Assembly (NCBI GenBank): GCA_003427395.1
Contig: BFEA01000001.1
Span: 1,985,009 to 2,016,286, forward strand
Origin: Chara braunii
Taxonomy: Eukaryota > Streptophyta > Charophyceae > Charales > Characeae
Length of the DNA: 31,278 nt
Direction of reading: 5' to 3'
The position numbers and the translations under genes were made by a program. The stretch's first letter is position 1; each line of letters opens with the position of its first letter. Under the pieces are notes generated by a model. That model did not search any database. It was not told the origin of the DNA and saw only the letters and a program-made list of their open reading frames with translations. Below are positions 9,066 to 18,151 of the stretch, piece by piece.

Positions 9066-11417
9066 GTTTTTGTAAGTGGTAGAAAATAAGTTTCGTTCGA
9101 AATTTGAGTACATTGCACGAGTCACGGTTATGTTTTGTTCACGCTAACTGAATTGTTGACTAGAAGCAAAGAGTGTGAAAGAGTGAAGTTTGAGGCGTGC
9201 GTGATGATTCTTATTTTAATGTTATAGAGTCGGCGTTTCCGCTGGCAAAATTTTGATTTTTGATTAAAACTAGGAAAGATTTTCTTTTATTGAAGCGATG
9301 GTGGTGCACTTGCGTTCATACAGCGTGCGGCATTAGCAGTGGTGTTGCCTTGGGTAGTAATCGAGGCGCTTAAGAGAAAATAAAAACGCGAGCAGTGGCC
9401 TCCGCGCGGGAGATGTGGGACGTTGACAGTCGTGGGCGGAACCAGGCCCCTCACGTAACAAGTGTCAGGGCTCGACAGCCGTCGGTTCATTGTGGGTACG
9501 CCAAGGCGCTGGCCTGGGGCCTTTCGGTGCGATCGTGCAGCAGGCAGAACCCATTTATATGGGCTTCTACTAGTGCCAATGCCAACCTTGGGCATAACGC
9601 TATTGGTAATGACATTGGACTTTCATGGGGCAGGTACAAGGATCGAGGCCGACAACTGACGACAATGGAGCGTTGGAGCAATTGAAGATACCGAGTGGTT
9701 GAGGGCCCGGTGGGGCTATCCCCCTTGGTTTTGTTGTCGACCCATCTGTGGGCCCGGTCGACGTAACTGAAAGGAGCGTCGACGGTCTCCCTTCCCCAAA
9801 GCGCGGGTTCCCTTGTCGGTCCCGATTCAGGGACGCGGCACCAATGTCGGCACCGGAGTTCCAAGTTCACGGGGAGAAGATGAGTAAAATACTGCAATTC
9901 TGAATGGCCTGAGACAGGCAAGCCCAATGCTGGTATCCCTGGGCCAGAGCTTGGGCCCAGTCCTTCAGGACATCCGTTAGAATTGGAAAGATATAGAGAC
10001 GATTGGCGTAGTTCCTGCTGCACGCCATGCCTAGGCCAGCCTCATCCGAGGGGCGTATAAAGTGGCTGAGCGCATGCGCGACGGGCCAGATGACAAGTTT
10101 CTTCCTGTTCAACTGGACAACAGTGGGACTGGGCGCTGGAGCGCTAGGCTGCATGGAGGGGTAGATTAGAAAAAGGGAGTGCAGAAGGAATCGAGGAGGA
10201 GAGGAGAAAGAAGGTCGCAGGGAGGAGGATGAAGGGGAATAAGTGAGGGAGAAACACCAGAAGGAGAAAGGAGTGGGAGGCAAATGGACAGCATCTAGAC
10301 CGGGTACAATCAGGGCAGAAGGAAAATCGGGGAATGTCGAAAATGAGTAGGGCGCAACCCTTTTCGTTCAACTCGCTCGATTCTCGGTAGAATCGAGTAA
10401 GCCAAGGTGTTAAGCAGAGGTTATTGGCCACGACAAGTCTAGTGGTCGTGTTAGTTTTTGGGTTATAGTAGTAACAAGAGAGCTTGGAGGCAAATGGGTT
10501 GTGTGAAGAAAACGAAGAAGAGAAGATGGCGGAGGTGTCGGGAGATTGGATATGGCGAGGGCAATAACTTATATCTCACCCGTTTCTTAGTGGAAACGGG
10601 CGAACAAAGATTCAACTTCGGGGTTTGGAGGCATGGCGAATCTGGTGGCAGCATCAGATTTTGCGTTCCAACACTGTGCTGGCCGGGTTCAATAGTGGGG
10701 CCTGCACGATGTGTGGTCGAGAACGTGGGCATGGCGAGGGTGGAATTTTATTTTGATTCGATCCTCAACAGAATCAAGTGGGAGAAGTTGCAGAATGGGG
10801 GTTTCAAAGTGAAGCGAATTCGATAGCGGCGCTAGATCTGAAGTTCGGAGGTTAGTCGTGGTGGTGTATTGATGAGGAGTTGCGCCTGCTTTTCTTTTTC
10901 CTTTTCTTTCTTTCGTAAAAATAAAAATAAAAATGATGCATCTTCTAACTTTTTTGAGGTAGATTCATTCACATTTTGTACATTTGGGGAGTAGGGGAAG
11001 ACGAGATGACAAGGAGGAAAGTGAGGGACAACGAGGAAGTAAGATGGAAGGAAGTGGCGTGAGAGCAGCTGCGGGCTAGAGACTTACCGGTTGGCAGGTG
11101 TGTTGCTCAAACGATCGATGGAAGTAGCCTCTCAGTCTCTCTGCGCCAATGGCTAGAAAGCAGTGTATAGTTTTGTGTTCTAACGGAAGATTCATTCCGA
11201 TTTTGCTCGTTCGAAGTGGCGTGAGGCTGACCACTGAGAGAGAGAGCGCTCCGTTGGTAGCTATCGCCGTTTCACCTCCTCGCGTCCTCGTCCCATTTTC
11301 TCCTCCTTTGCAGAATTGCTATCTCTAGGCCATTGTGATACGGTCATGCCTTTCTTGTGGAGTTGTGTATCATGGACATGACAACATACATACACACACA
11401 AAGAAGGAAAGAAAGAA

Positions 11418-11418
<1 letters not shown>
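9066..11418. other. Non-coding part of the 9.7-kb block with scattered hairpins
   Basis: No convincing gene. Open frames here (for example plus 10,458-10,826, 122 codons) show no recognisable domain. Perfect inverted repeats are CTGGGCC/GGCCCAG at 9,939-9,960, CTCGATTCT/AGAATCGAG at 10,376-10,397, CCCGTTTC/GAAACGGG at 10,579-10,600 and TTGATTC/GAATCAA at 10,753-10,777. A purine-rich stretch spans about 10,165-10,275. Confidence 0.5.
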
Positions 11419-11419
<1 letters not shown>

Positions 11420-11495
<76 letters not shown>

Positions 11496-11553
11496 NNNNN
11501 NNNNNNNNNNNNNNNNNNNNNNNNNNNNNNNNNNNNNNNNNNNNNNNNNNNNN

Positions 11554-11597
<44 letters not shown>
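11420..11597. repeat. (GA)n microsatellite with assembly gap
   Basis: A GA dinucleotide array is interrupted by 58 N at 11,496-11,553. The N block marks unresolved repeat length, so the true length is unknown. Frames across it encode only Arg-Glu or Ser-Leu repeats and are not genes. Confidence 0.95.
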
Positions 11598-11600
<3 letters not shown>

Positions 11601-12440
11601 GACGGAACAGGCGACGGTGAGTAAGGAGAAAGCGTAGGAAAATGAGGTAGTTGAGAAGAGCGAAGATGGCACTTTTCGTGATTTAGGGGAAGGTTCATTT
11701 TCAAAGTATGATACTTATGGGGACTTCAATTTTTTTGTTGGCACGTTGGGATACTAATGGTGCGAAGTCCGCTGTCGCCATGCTGCCTCACGAACGGGCT
11801 CTCATTGTGATCATTTTAGTACTCACGTTCGTGATTCAGTTTTTGCTCGAATTTACCCCTTCATTTGTAGCCTGGTCACCGTGATTGTCATTAAGCGGAG
11901 GTATTGGCCGCTCGTTGTGCCCTGCTGGCGGCAAACGAACCTGGCCAAGCTGACAACCAGGTGAGTTCATACATAGGAGATGCTTCGTCACGATCGTGGC
12001 ATGGATCAGCCGTGTGCTCGTACTCAGAAGACTGAGCGTCATTGAAGGGAAGACTATTGTCTGCTGCTGTAGTCAAAATCCGGACTGAGGTCGCAGTTCA
12101 CTAGTCATCACTCGCAGTGCTTCCTACTGCGCACGGTGTCGTACATAGGTTGTGCCCCATTGTGTCTTGTTGCACATGGCCGTTGTACAACGATGTGCAT
12201 TACTGTGGTGTTCGTTGCTGCTCATGACTGCCAAGTGCACTGTGTGTTACCGAGGTTTGTGGTGTGCCCTATTTAAACATCGTTCTTCTTAAGACTGTGC
12301 AATGAGAGGTGGGCTGAGAAGACAGTGGTTATTGAGGGAGGTAGCTGCTACAATGATTTGGGCCTGGTGTTGGGTGGGGTCGGTGTTGCCACTCAGCTAA
12401 TTCGGAACTGCCGCCTGGCCTCGGAAACTTGCTGACTATG
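11598..12440. other. Non-coding spacer in the 9.7-kb block
   Basis: I see no gene, recognisable element or strong repeat. GTTGT/GTGTG-rich stretches occur around 12,120-12,260. The 3' end abuts the foldback element and contributes the left target-site copy at 12,441-12,448. Confidence 0.5.
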
Positions 12441-12448
12441 ATCGAAAC

Positions 12449-13064
12449 CATGGCCACGCCGGACGAGGACCCGGACATTTTCGGACATGGAACCGGACCC
12501 GTGTCCGGTAGTTTCCAGACGTCCGGAATTTCGAATATTTCCGGACCTCCGGACATGTGGGGATCCGGACGGTCCGGATGTCTGGACAGGTCCGGAAATG
12601 TTCGGACCATTAAAAAAAAAAAAAAAAAAATCTGAAAAAAACGTATGCTATGAAGAAGGACAATGCAAACCACTTTTGCCTCAGACTCATGCTAGAATTT
12701 CTAACCAAACTTGAGTTACAAGTCAAAAGCTTTAAAAAAGACTTTAAAAAGTAATAAAAACTAATAAAAGGTAATAAATTATTAATAATTAAAAAATTTG
12801 GGTTGTCTAATAAATTATTAATATTTTATTATAGAGAGAGAGCATGTTCGGACCCCCGAAAAAACATAAACGGGCCTGAAAAACCCCCAAAACAATTTTG
12901 GGGGCTTGGCTCCTGAATGGGGAAGGGTCCTGGACCTTTTTTTTGTTTTGTTTTTTTTTTTTCTTGAATTTTGGCCGATCGGGACCTTCCAGACCGAATG
13001 TCTGGAGTCCAGACCAAATCCGGACCGTCTGGACGGCGGTCCGGACGTCCGGATCGTAGCCATG
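12449..13064. mobile_element. 616-bp foldback/MITE-like element, hAT-like by target-site length
   Basis: The octamer ATCGAAAC occurs immediately left (12,441-12,448) and right (13,065-13,072). Between them the ends are inverted: the left starts CATGGCCACG and the right end, reverse-complemented, starts CATGGCTACG. Both arms are packed with TCCGGAC/GTCTGGA-type words and each runs into an A-rich (12,611-12,628) or T-rich (12,937-12,960) tract. The centre (about 12,720-12,840) is AT-rich. An 8-bp duplication is typical of hAT elements, and arms of short subrepeats are typical of foldback elements. There is no transposase, so it would be non-autonomous. Confidence 0.75.
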
Positions 13065-13072
13065 ATCGAAAC

Positions 13073-14055
13073 AGATTGACGTGGCTCCATGCAAGGCTGT
13101 TGTTGCAGTTGTCTTCAGAAGTTACTACGGTCACTGGTTCTTAACCGAACTACATACTTGGAAAGCATCCGAGCGGAGGAGAACCGGTTGGCTCCATTTG
13201 GGATTGTTGCTTCGATGTTGTGCGGAGGAGAACCGGTTGATGCTTCGTGCTTTAATAAGAATTGTTTTTTGAAGAGACTGGTGCTGCTGCTTCAAACTGT
13301 TGTTATCAGTAGAGGCGCTACTACGTGGTCAAGCAAGACCATTGTTACTTTGGGCTACTACGGTGGTTGGCAAGGCGCTGCACTGCTGCTGCTAAGTGCT
13401 ACGTCGTAATGCACCTTACAACTGTGCACAACTGTTGGGCGGATAGTACCTCGCTGTGCGTAGACCGCGCGTGTGTGATGCTTTCTTGCGGGTGTGCTCT
13501 GCTTGGATGCACCCTTCTCGTCTTACATAGTGAAAGTTGGTCGAAGGGAGTAGCCTTGCGAGTTGAAGGAAGGGATCTGACTCCACACAGGCATCATTGC
13601 TGCGACTTGGAGGACCGTTAGGAGGACGCCACACTGCGTCCTGGTCGTAGTCCGACCAAATCTCGTTGTGTTATTGGCTGCCATTGTGGGGCCCTCAGGC
13701 GATTGAAGATTGCAAGACCCTCTCCGGTGAGTTGAGTTGTCCTTGTTTTGTATCTCGAGCATTTGAAACCCCTCTTTTTTGTCTTTCTCACTCGTCTAGT
13801 CTGTGGATATGAAAGCAAGGCAGCAGGCGGGATTGCAACCCGACCGTAGCAAGACCTTGTGGGAGGTCAGCCCACCGATTGCGGGAGCTCTGCCGGAGCC
13901 CAGGCGGGGTTCTGGAGGCAGGGAACACTCAGGTATAATCTTCTTTTTACATGTGTGATCCCATCCCCTAAATTGTACTACCCCTTATCTATATGTTTGA
14001 GAGTATGACTGAGAAAGCTAGCTGTTTTTGTTTGTTTTGAATTCAGGACAACTCG
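13073..14055. other. Non-coding spacer in the 9.7-kb block
   Basis: No gene is supported. A short direct repeat (GCGGAGGAGAACCGGTTG) occurs at 13,173 and 13,222. Splice-like signals (CAG/GTATAA at about 13,932 and TTCAG/GA near 14,046) exist but no coding context backs an intron. Confidence 0.4.
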
Positions 14056-15029
14056 TGCCCGCCCTAAGTGAAGGCGGGCCAGCAAATCAACGAGAGCCCT
14101 TTGTTCAAACATTTCACGAAGTGGGGTCCATACAGTTGCCGCACGCCAGTTGGTTGGAGTGCACCGAGTATCAGATCTATGCAAATGCAGAAATCCCAGG
14201 GCCCCAGAATGGGTTAGGCCCTGGGCACATAAACGTGAGGCCGATAATGCATGCTGGATATAGAGGCCGAAAATGCCAATGGGAAACTGGTCCACTATCT
14301 GAATCTGGTCGCTGGCCTTGATGAAAGAGGCGCAACTGCATCTCCTGGGCCCCAACCGCATTGGGCCTGGGTACAGCTACTGGGGCCCAGGCGCAGGCTC
14401 AAGGGAGGCCGCCCACACGCAACACTGGCATATAGGCAGAGAGGGCGAGTGGGCAGGGATCTTGGCCAATGCAAGCATTGCGGGCACGCTGCTGCATTGT
14501 AGCGCTAGCACTTGCACTGCGCAGTGGCTGAGAGAAGCAGGCTAGCGCTAAGCGGTAGAGCGCAGCCTGGGCGCAGGGCGCTGGCGGCCATAGCCGGGCT
14601 GCTTGTGGGCGCAGAGGAGGTGAAGGGCGAAGGTGGTTCTTTGGAAGTGAAGGGCGTTGTGTGGGATAACAAGGGAGAGTGAGGGAGAAGAGAGAGACGT
14701 ACCTGGTGGAGAGGAGGTCGGCATTGATGTTGACGTCATCACTCGCTGGTCGTCAAGTTGTCTAGTTGCTACCATGCTGTAGTTGTAGTGTTAGGTTGTA
14801 GAGTAGATTGGGCGCCTGGCGCCATTCAAGAGAGAGAGCTACATTTGGTTATGCTGTTGGTGTTGCCCAATCGGGCTTGGACATTGACTCACGATTCTTC
14901 TGTATCGTTCTCAAATGGATGTTACTCGGTTCCATTGTGCTATTTGCTCTTGCTTTGACTACTTGGACTTCAGTGTGATTTTGCAATTTGGATTTATGTG
15001 CTTCATCCACATTCATGTTCCTTGCAAGT
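14056..15029 (+). repeat. ~970-bp dispersed repeat, copy 1
   Basis: This stretch aligns by eye, with gaps, to the reverse complement of 29,787-30,757. Shared landmarks in order are the start hairpin around CTAAGTGAAGGCGGGCC, the GGGCCTGGG-rich middle, GTACCTGGTG, TAGAGTAG followed by GGGCG, GACTACTTGGAC, and an end at TTCCTTGCAAG. The start has a 7-bp hairpin GCCCGCC/GGCGGGC. A perfect 9-bp hairpin CCCAGGGCC/GGCCCTGGG lies at 14,195-14,225. It could be a solo LTR (TG start, possible TTGCA end) or another dispersed element. I found no target-site duplication. Confidence 0.7.
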
Positions 15030-15332
15030 ATGTATGATAAACTCGTATTATTTGTGTGAATTAAGACATAATGAATGGGGGAAGGCGGGATGAAGGTGTT
15101 TTGCTTGTGTTTGACCGGGTCAACCTAAGGGTGAATCTCTCTAAGTTGAGTAGGTTCAGTGCTATGTTTTATTTTTGTTTGCTGGGTTGAATGTATGACC
15201 TTTGAGGACTGGGCCTATCCTAAGTTGGACGGTCCAGCCACTTGTGTCTTTTGGGGTTTCTGGACAGGAGGACGGGTGCCCTAAGTTGGGAAGGCTCAGA
15301 TTCTTGATGTTTCTTTTGGGTTATTGAAGCAG

Positions 15333-15364
15333 GACTGGGGATACTTTCTTTGCGTATACCCAGT
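15333..15364. repeat. Lone 11-bp hairpin within the array
   Basis: ACTGGGGATAC and GTATACCCAGT pair with one mismatch around a 10-nt loop. It lacks the TAAGTT core of its neighbours, so it is either an unrelated hairpin or a heavily altered unit. Confidence 0.6.
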
Positions 15365-15655
15365 TTTGTGTGTGTTTTCTTTTGAGGGGGACAATGGCAT
15401 GAGACTAGGCATACCCCTAAGTTGGGGCGGCCTCGCCATAAGCCATGAACTTAAAAGGTAATCCAAAGTATGAAAGTTGATATATATGTTATATATACAC
15501 ATCTGACAGACTGACACCCTAAGTTGGGAAAGCCAGTCAGTAAGTCACGTTGAACAAAAAGAGAAGAGAGACAAATGAAGGATATAAAGTGAAGGTAACC
15601 CGGGCAGACTGAGCGTACCCTTAAGTTAGGGCGGCTCAGTCCTATGCTATTGATA

Positions 15656-15986
15656 ACACAAAAGGGGCAGACAGTTAGTATAAAGCTTCTTATTTTTCCC
15701 TTCTAAACTCAAGGCAGGGTTGAATGTTTCTCTAAGTTGGGTAGGTTTAACCATCTGCCTAAGAAGAAAGAAAGTTGTAAAGTTTGTGGAAAGTATTTAT
15801 TGTCGTTCGAACGGTTGTTCACACAAAAGGGGCAGACAATTAGTATAAAGCTTTTTATTTTTCCCTTCTAAACACAAGGCAGGGTTGGATGTCTCCCGAA
15901 GTCGGGTAGGTATGACCATCTGCCTAAGAAGAAAGAAAGTTGTATAGTTTGTGGAAAGTATTTATGGTTGTTGAACTGTTGTTACA
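15656..15986 (+). repeat. 165-bp tandem duplication inside the hairpin array
   Basis: Copy 1 (15,656-15,820) and copy 2 (15,821-15,986) share ACACAAAAGGGGCAGACA, the flanking AT-rich spacer, a hairpin unit, and AAGAAGAAAGAAAGTTGTA. Each carries one hairpin with an extra outer GGCAG/CTGCC stem. In copy 2 the loop became GAAGTC, so its outer bases can pair, extending CCC/GGG by G-C. Confidence 0.85.
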
Positions 15987-16085
15987 GAGGCTAAGCTTAC
16001 CCTTAAGTTGGGGTGGCTTAGTCATACGTTGTCTATAACTTGTTTAGGCAGATCAGGCGTACCCTTAAGTTAGGGTGGTTTGGTG

Positions 16086-16210
16086 GCATTGCCTTATGTA
16101 ACTTACACTGTTTAGGCTAACTAGGCGTACCCCTAAGTTGGGGTGGGGTGGTCGCATTGCCTTATGTAACTTACACTGCTTAGGCTAACTAGGTGTACCC
16201 CTAAGTTGGG
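16086..16210 (+). repeat. 68-bp tandem duplication inside the hairpin array
   Basis: The segment beginning GCATTGCCTTATGTAACTTA occurs at about 16,086 and again at about 16,154 with very few changes. Each copy carries one hairpin module. The array therefore grew at least partly by local duplication. Confidence 0.8.
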
Positions 16211-16904
16211 TAGTTGATGTTATGTAGGTTGGACGTACCCTTAAGTTAGGGCGGTCCGACCATTTATCGTTTGTGTTTGTTTAGGCAGGTTAGGCATACC
16301 CCTAAGTTGGGGCAGTCTAATCCTATGTCCTACGTAAACTTCGTTTAAGGATGACTAGGCGTACCCCTAAGTTGGGGCAGTCTAGTCTTACGCTTCATGT
16401 TGTCAGTTAAGCAGAAGCCAGGCGTACCCCTAAGTTGGGGGGGTCTCGTCATATGCTTTATGTTTATAGTTTATTTTGGGTCAGGCAAACCCCTAAGTTG
16501 GGGCAGTCTGGGCATACATGTCAGTCATGTAAGTTGGGCATACCCCTAAGTTGGGGCAGTCTAGTTGTGCGTATCCTAGTCATCTGCTTCGGCAGATCAG
16601 GCGTTACCCCTAAGTTGGGGCGGTCTGATCCTATGCCATAGGAAAGGGGGTCATAAAGGGGTGAAAGAATTGAGAGATTAACAAATTACTTGCATCAAAC
16701 TGATGTGGGATTGTGAGAGATGTTTATTTACGCATGTTTGCAGGCGTTCGTTTGAGGCATCTTTTGATAGCTTAGTCACTTTAGATGCTCGCCGTGTGTT
16801 GGAGCTGTAGGAGTTAGTTCAATTCCTGCATTTTCTGAGTTAAATTTATTTTTAGTTTAATTTCAGCATTTTTTAGGATAAATTATTTTCTATTCCTGGC
16901 TTTG

Positions 16905-17290
16905 TATAAATTTTGGGAAGACACTTTTCCTACGGGAAGCGCTGCCCAAATTTTTGCAAATCCAAGGAGTTAATTCAAATTTTGTCTTTTACAAAGTCAA
17001 CTTTTTGTGTGAATTCATGTAAGACTTGGTATAATTCTGGGAAGTCTACCTCTCTAAAGGAGATGCTGCCCAAATTTTTACTAATTCAGGGAGTTAGACA
17101 AAAATTGGCTTTGTAAAAGTCAATGTTAATTTTTATTTTGTATCTAGTTATGTATAAATTTTGGGAAGGCACTTTTCCTACGGGAAGTGTTGCCGAAATG
17201 TCCTGTATTTTAGAGGAGTTAGGATATTATAGAACTTGGGAATTTGACAGTCTGTCCTTGTATAGAGGATGTATTGCCGAAATTCCTGAC
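16905..17290 (+). repeat. Second hairpin family, four units
   Basis: Units start at about 16,905, 17,030, 17,153 and 17,229 (spacings 125, 123 and 76 bp). The shared frame is TATAA, then TTGGGAA, a variable inner hairpin, then TGCC(C/G)AAAT. In the first, AAATTTTGGG (16,908) pairs with CCCAAATTTT (16,945) and the inner CTTTTCC pairs with GGGAAG. In the second the inner arms are TCTC/GAGA, and in the third GGCAC with CTTTTCC pairs with GGGAAG and TTGCC. Outer sequence is conserved and inner arms change together, as in the preceding array. Spacers are AT-rich. Confidence 0.65.
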
Positions 17291-18125
17291 ATTTTTTCGA
17301 CAAACATCGAGGCATGTTAGGAAGGTAGGTTAATTTCATGATCACTCAAGCATGGCTTAGGCACTGGCCTGTGTTGCATTGCAGGTCACCTTTATTCAGA
17401 TTGATTCAAGGCTTGACTAGCTTCAAGCTGATCCTACGAGGGTCACCTTCTGTTATCGTTTGATAACAGGTCGGTTTTCGACTCAACTCTAATTTATTTT
17501 CGCTGCTTAACCTAAAGGCCTTGGCCCCTGTGGATTGAAATGTTTATTTTGGTTTTTTACTCGGATGTTATTGAATGACCATTTAAAAAGGACTGAGTGT
17601 TTATTTTGGAAGGTTGAACAAAGGTTGGGGTATTGTGTGGATAAGGCAAAGCGGTGTGAGTGCAGAGAATGGTTAAAGTTGACCCCGTGTAGTGTGTGTT
17701 TTGTTGATGTGCAACCTTTGATGTGATTGCAGGTATGATTGTGGTTCGGACTCTAGCGATCATATATATATTTTTGAGGGAAGTCACACTGTGATTGTGA
17801 GAAGTGATCGTTTCGTGTTTTATGACCCTCTCTCTCTATATAGATATATACCATTTGTTTGTGCGCGTGGTCTATTGTGATCGTGCGTAAGGATCGAGCG
17901 GATTTGTGTTGAGAGAAAAGGCAGATCCCCTTTTTCACCTTTTGCTTTTTAGAATTATTATGGTTGGATGTTTTAGTATGTGGCAGCCATCAAAGTCAAA
18001 GGCTTTGATTTCTCTCCAGGCCCTCGATGATGGAGCTTGTCTCCAAGGCCGCTAGAGTTGACTGCCATCACAGGCTTGAACCTGTGTATACCACCCACTC
18101 TCCACAGGGTGCAGAAGAGGGTGTG
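17291..18125. other. Non-coding spacer with perfect hairpins
   Basis: No gene is supported. A perfect 8-bp hairpin CTGTTATC/GATAACAG with a GTTT loop lies at 17,450-17,469. A 6-bp hairpin CACAGG/CCTGTG lies at 18,069-18,086. AT-rich sequence with TATATA words occupies about 17,760-17,860. Confidence 0.55.
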
Positions 18126-18151
18126 TAGACAACCGCCGTGGCGGTTGTCTA
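18126..18151. repeat. Near-perfect 26-bp palindrome
   Basis: TAGACAACCGCC and GGCGGTTGTCTA pair perfectly over 12 bp around a 2-nt centre (GT). This is the most stable short inverted repeat seen in the block, about 640 bp from its right edge. It could form a cruciform in DNA or a hairpin in RNA. Confidence 0.9.

Larger units (their letters stand above)
15130..16632 (+). repeat. Array of 19 hairpin modules with invariant loop and covarying stems
   Basis: Each unit has a 6-nt loop, TAAGTT, closed by 3-4 bp (usually CCCC/GGGG or CCCT/AGGG), then 3 nt on the 5' side and 2 nt on the 3' side, then an outer stem of up to 8 bp. Loop starts: 15,142; 15,221; 15,282; 15,418; 15,520; 15,622; 15,733; 15,898 (GAAGTC); 16,004; 16,066; 16,134; 16,202; 16,242; 16,303; 16,368; 16,431; 16,494; 16,547; 16,611. 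Outer arms differ but pair: GACTGAGC/GCTCAGTC (15,607), GGCTAAGC/GCTTAGTC (15,989), GGTTGGAC/GTCCGACC (16,227), GACTAGGC/GTCTAGTC (16,353), GATCAGGC/GTCTGATC (16,595). Inner pairs covary too: CTC/GAG in the first unit, TCC/GGA in the second. About eight units have complete 8-pair stems; units at 15,282, 16,134 and 16,431 are degraded. Spacing is irregular (45-170 bp). Confidence 0.85.

Noticed and set aside
9867-10431. Minus-strand hydrophobic frames near 10 kb
   Set aside because: The Phe/Leu/Ser-rich reading is explained by the purine-rich tract read from the other strand.
10458-10826. 122-codon plus-strand frame as a gene
   Set aside because: No recognisable domain, contains two of the perfect hairpins, and lies in otherwise non-coding sequence; random open frame is more likely.
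11335-11672. Open frames through the GA repeat
   Set aside because: They encode only dipeptide repeats and pass through 58 N.
13932-14047. Intron with CAG/GTATAA donor and TTCAG/GA acceptor
   Set aside because: No coding sequence on either side; such signals occur often by chance.
15130-16632. Reading the TAAGTT array as a CRISPR array
   Set aside because: Spacing is irregular (45-170 bp), repeats vary in their arms, there are no cas genes, and the context is eukaryotic retrotransposon DNA.
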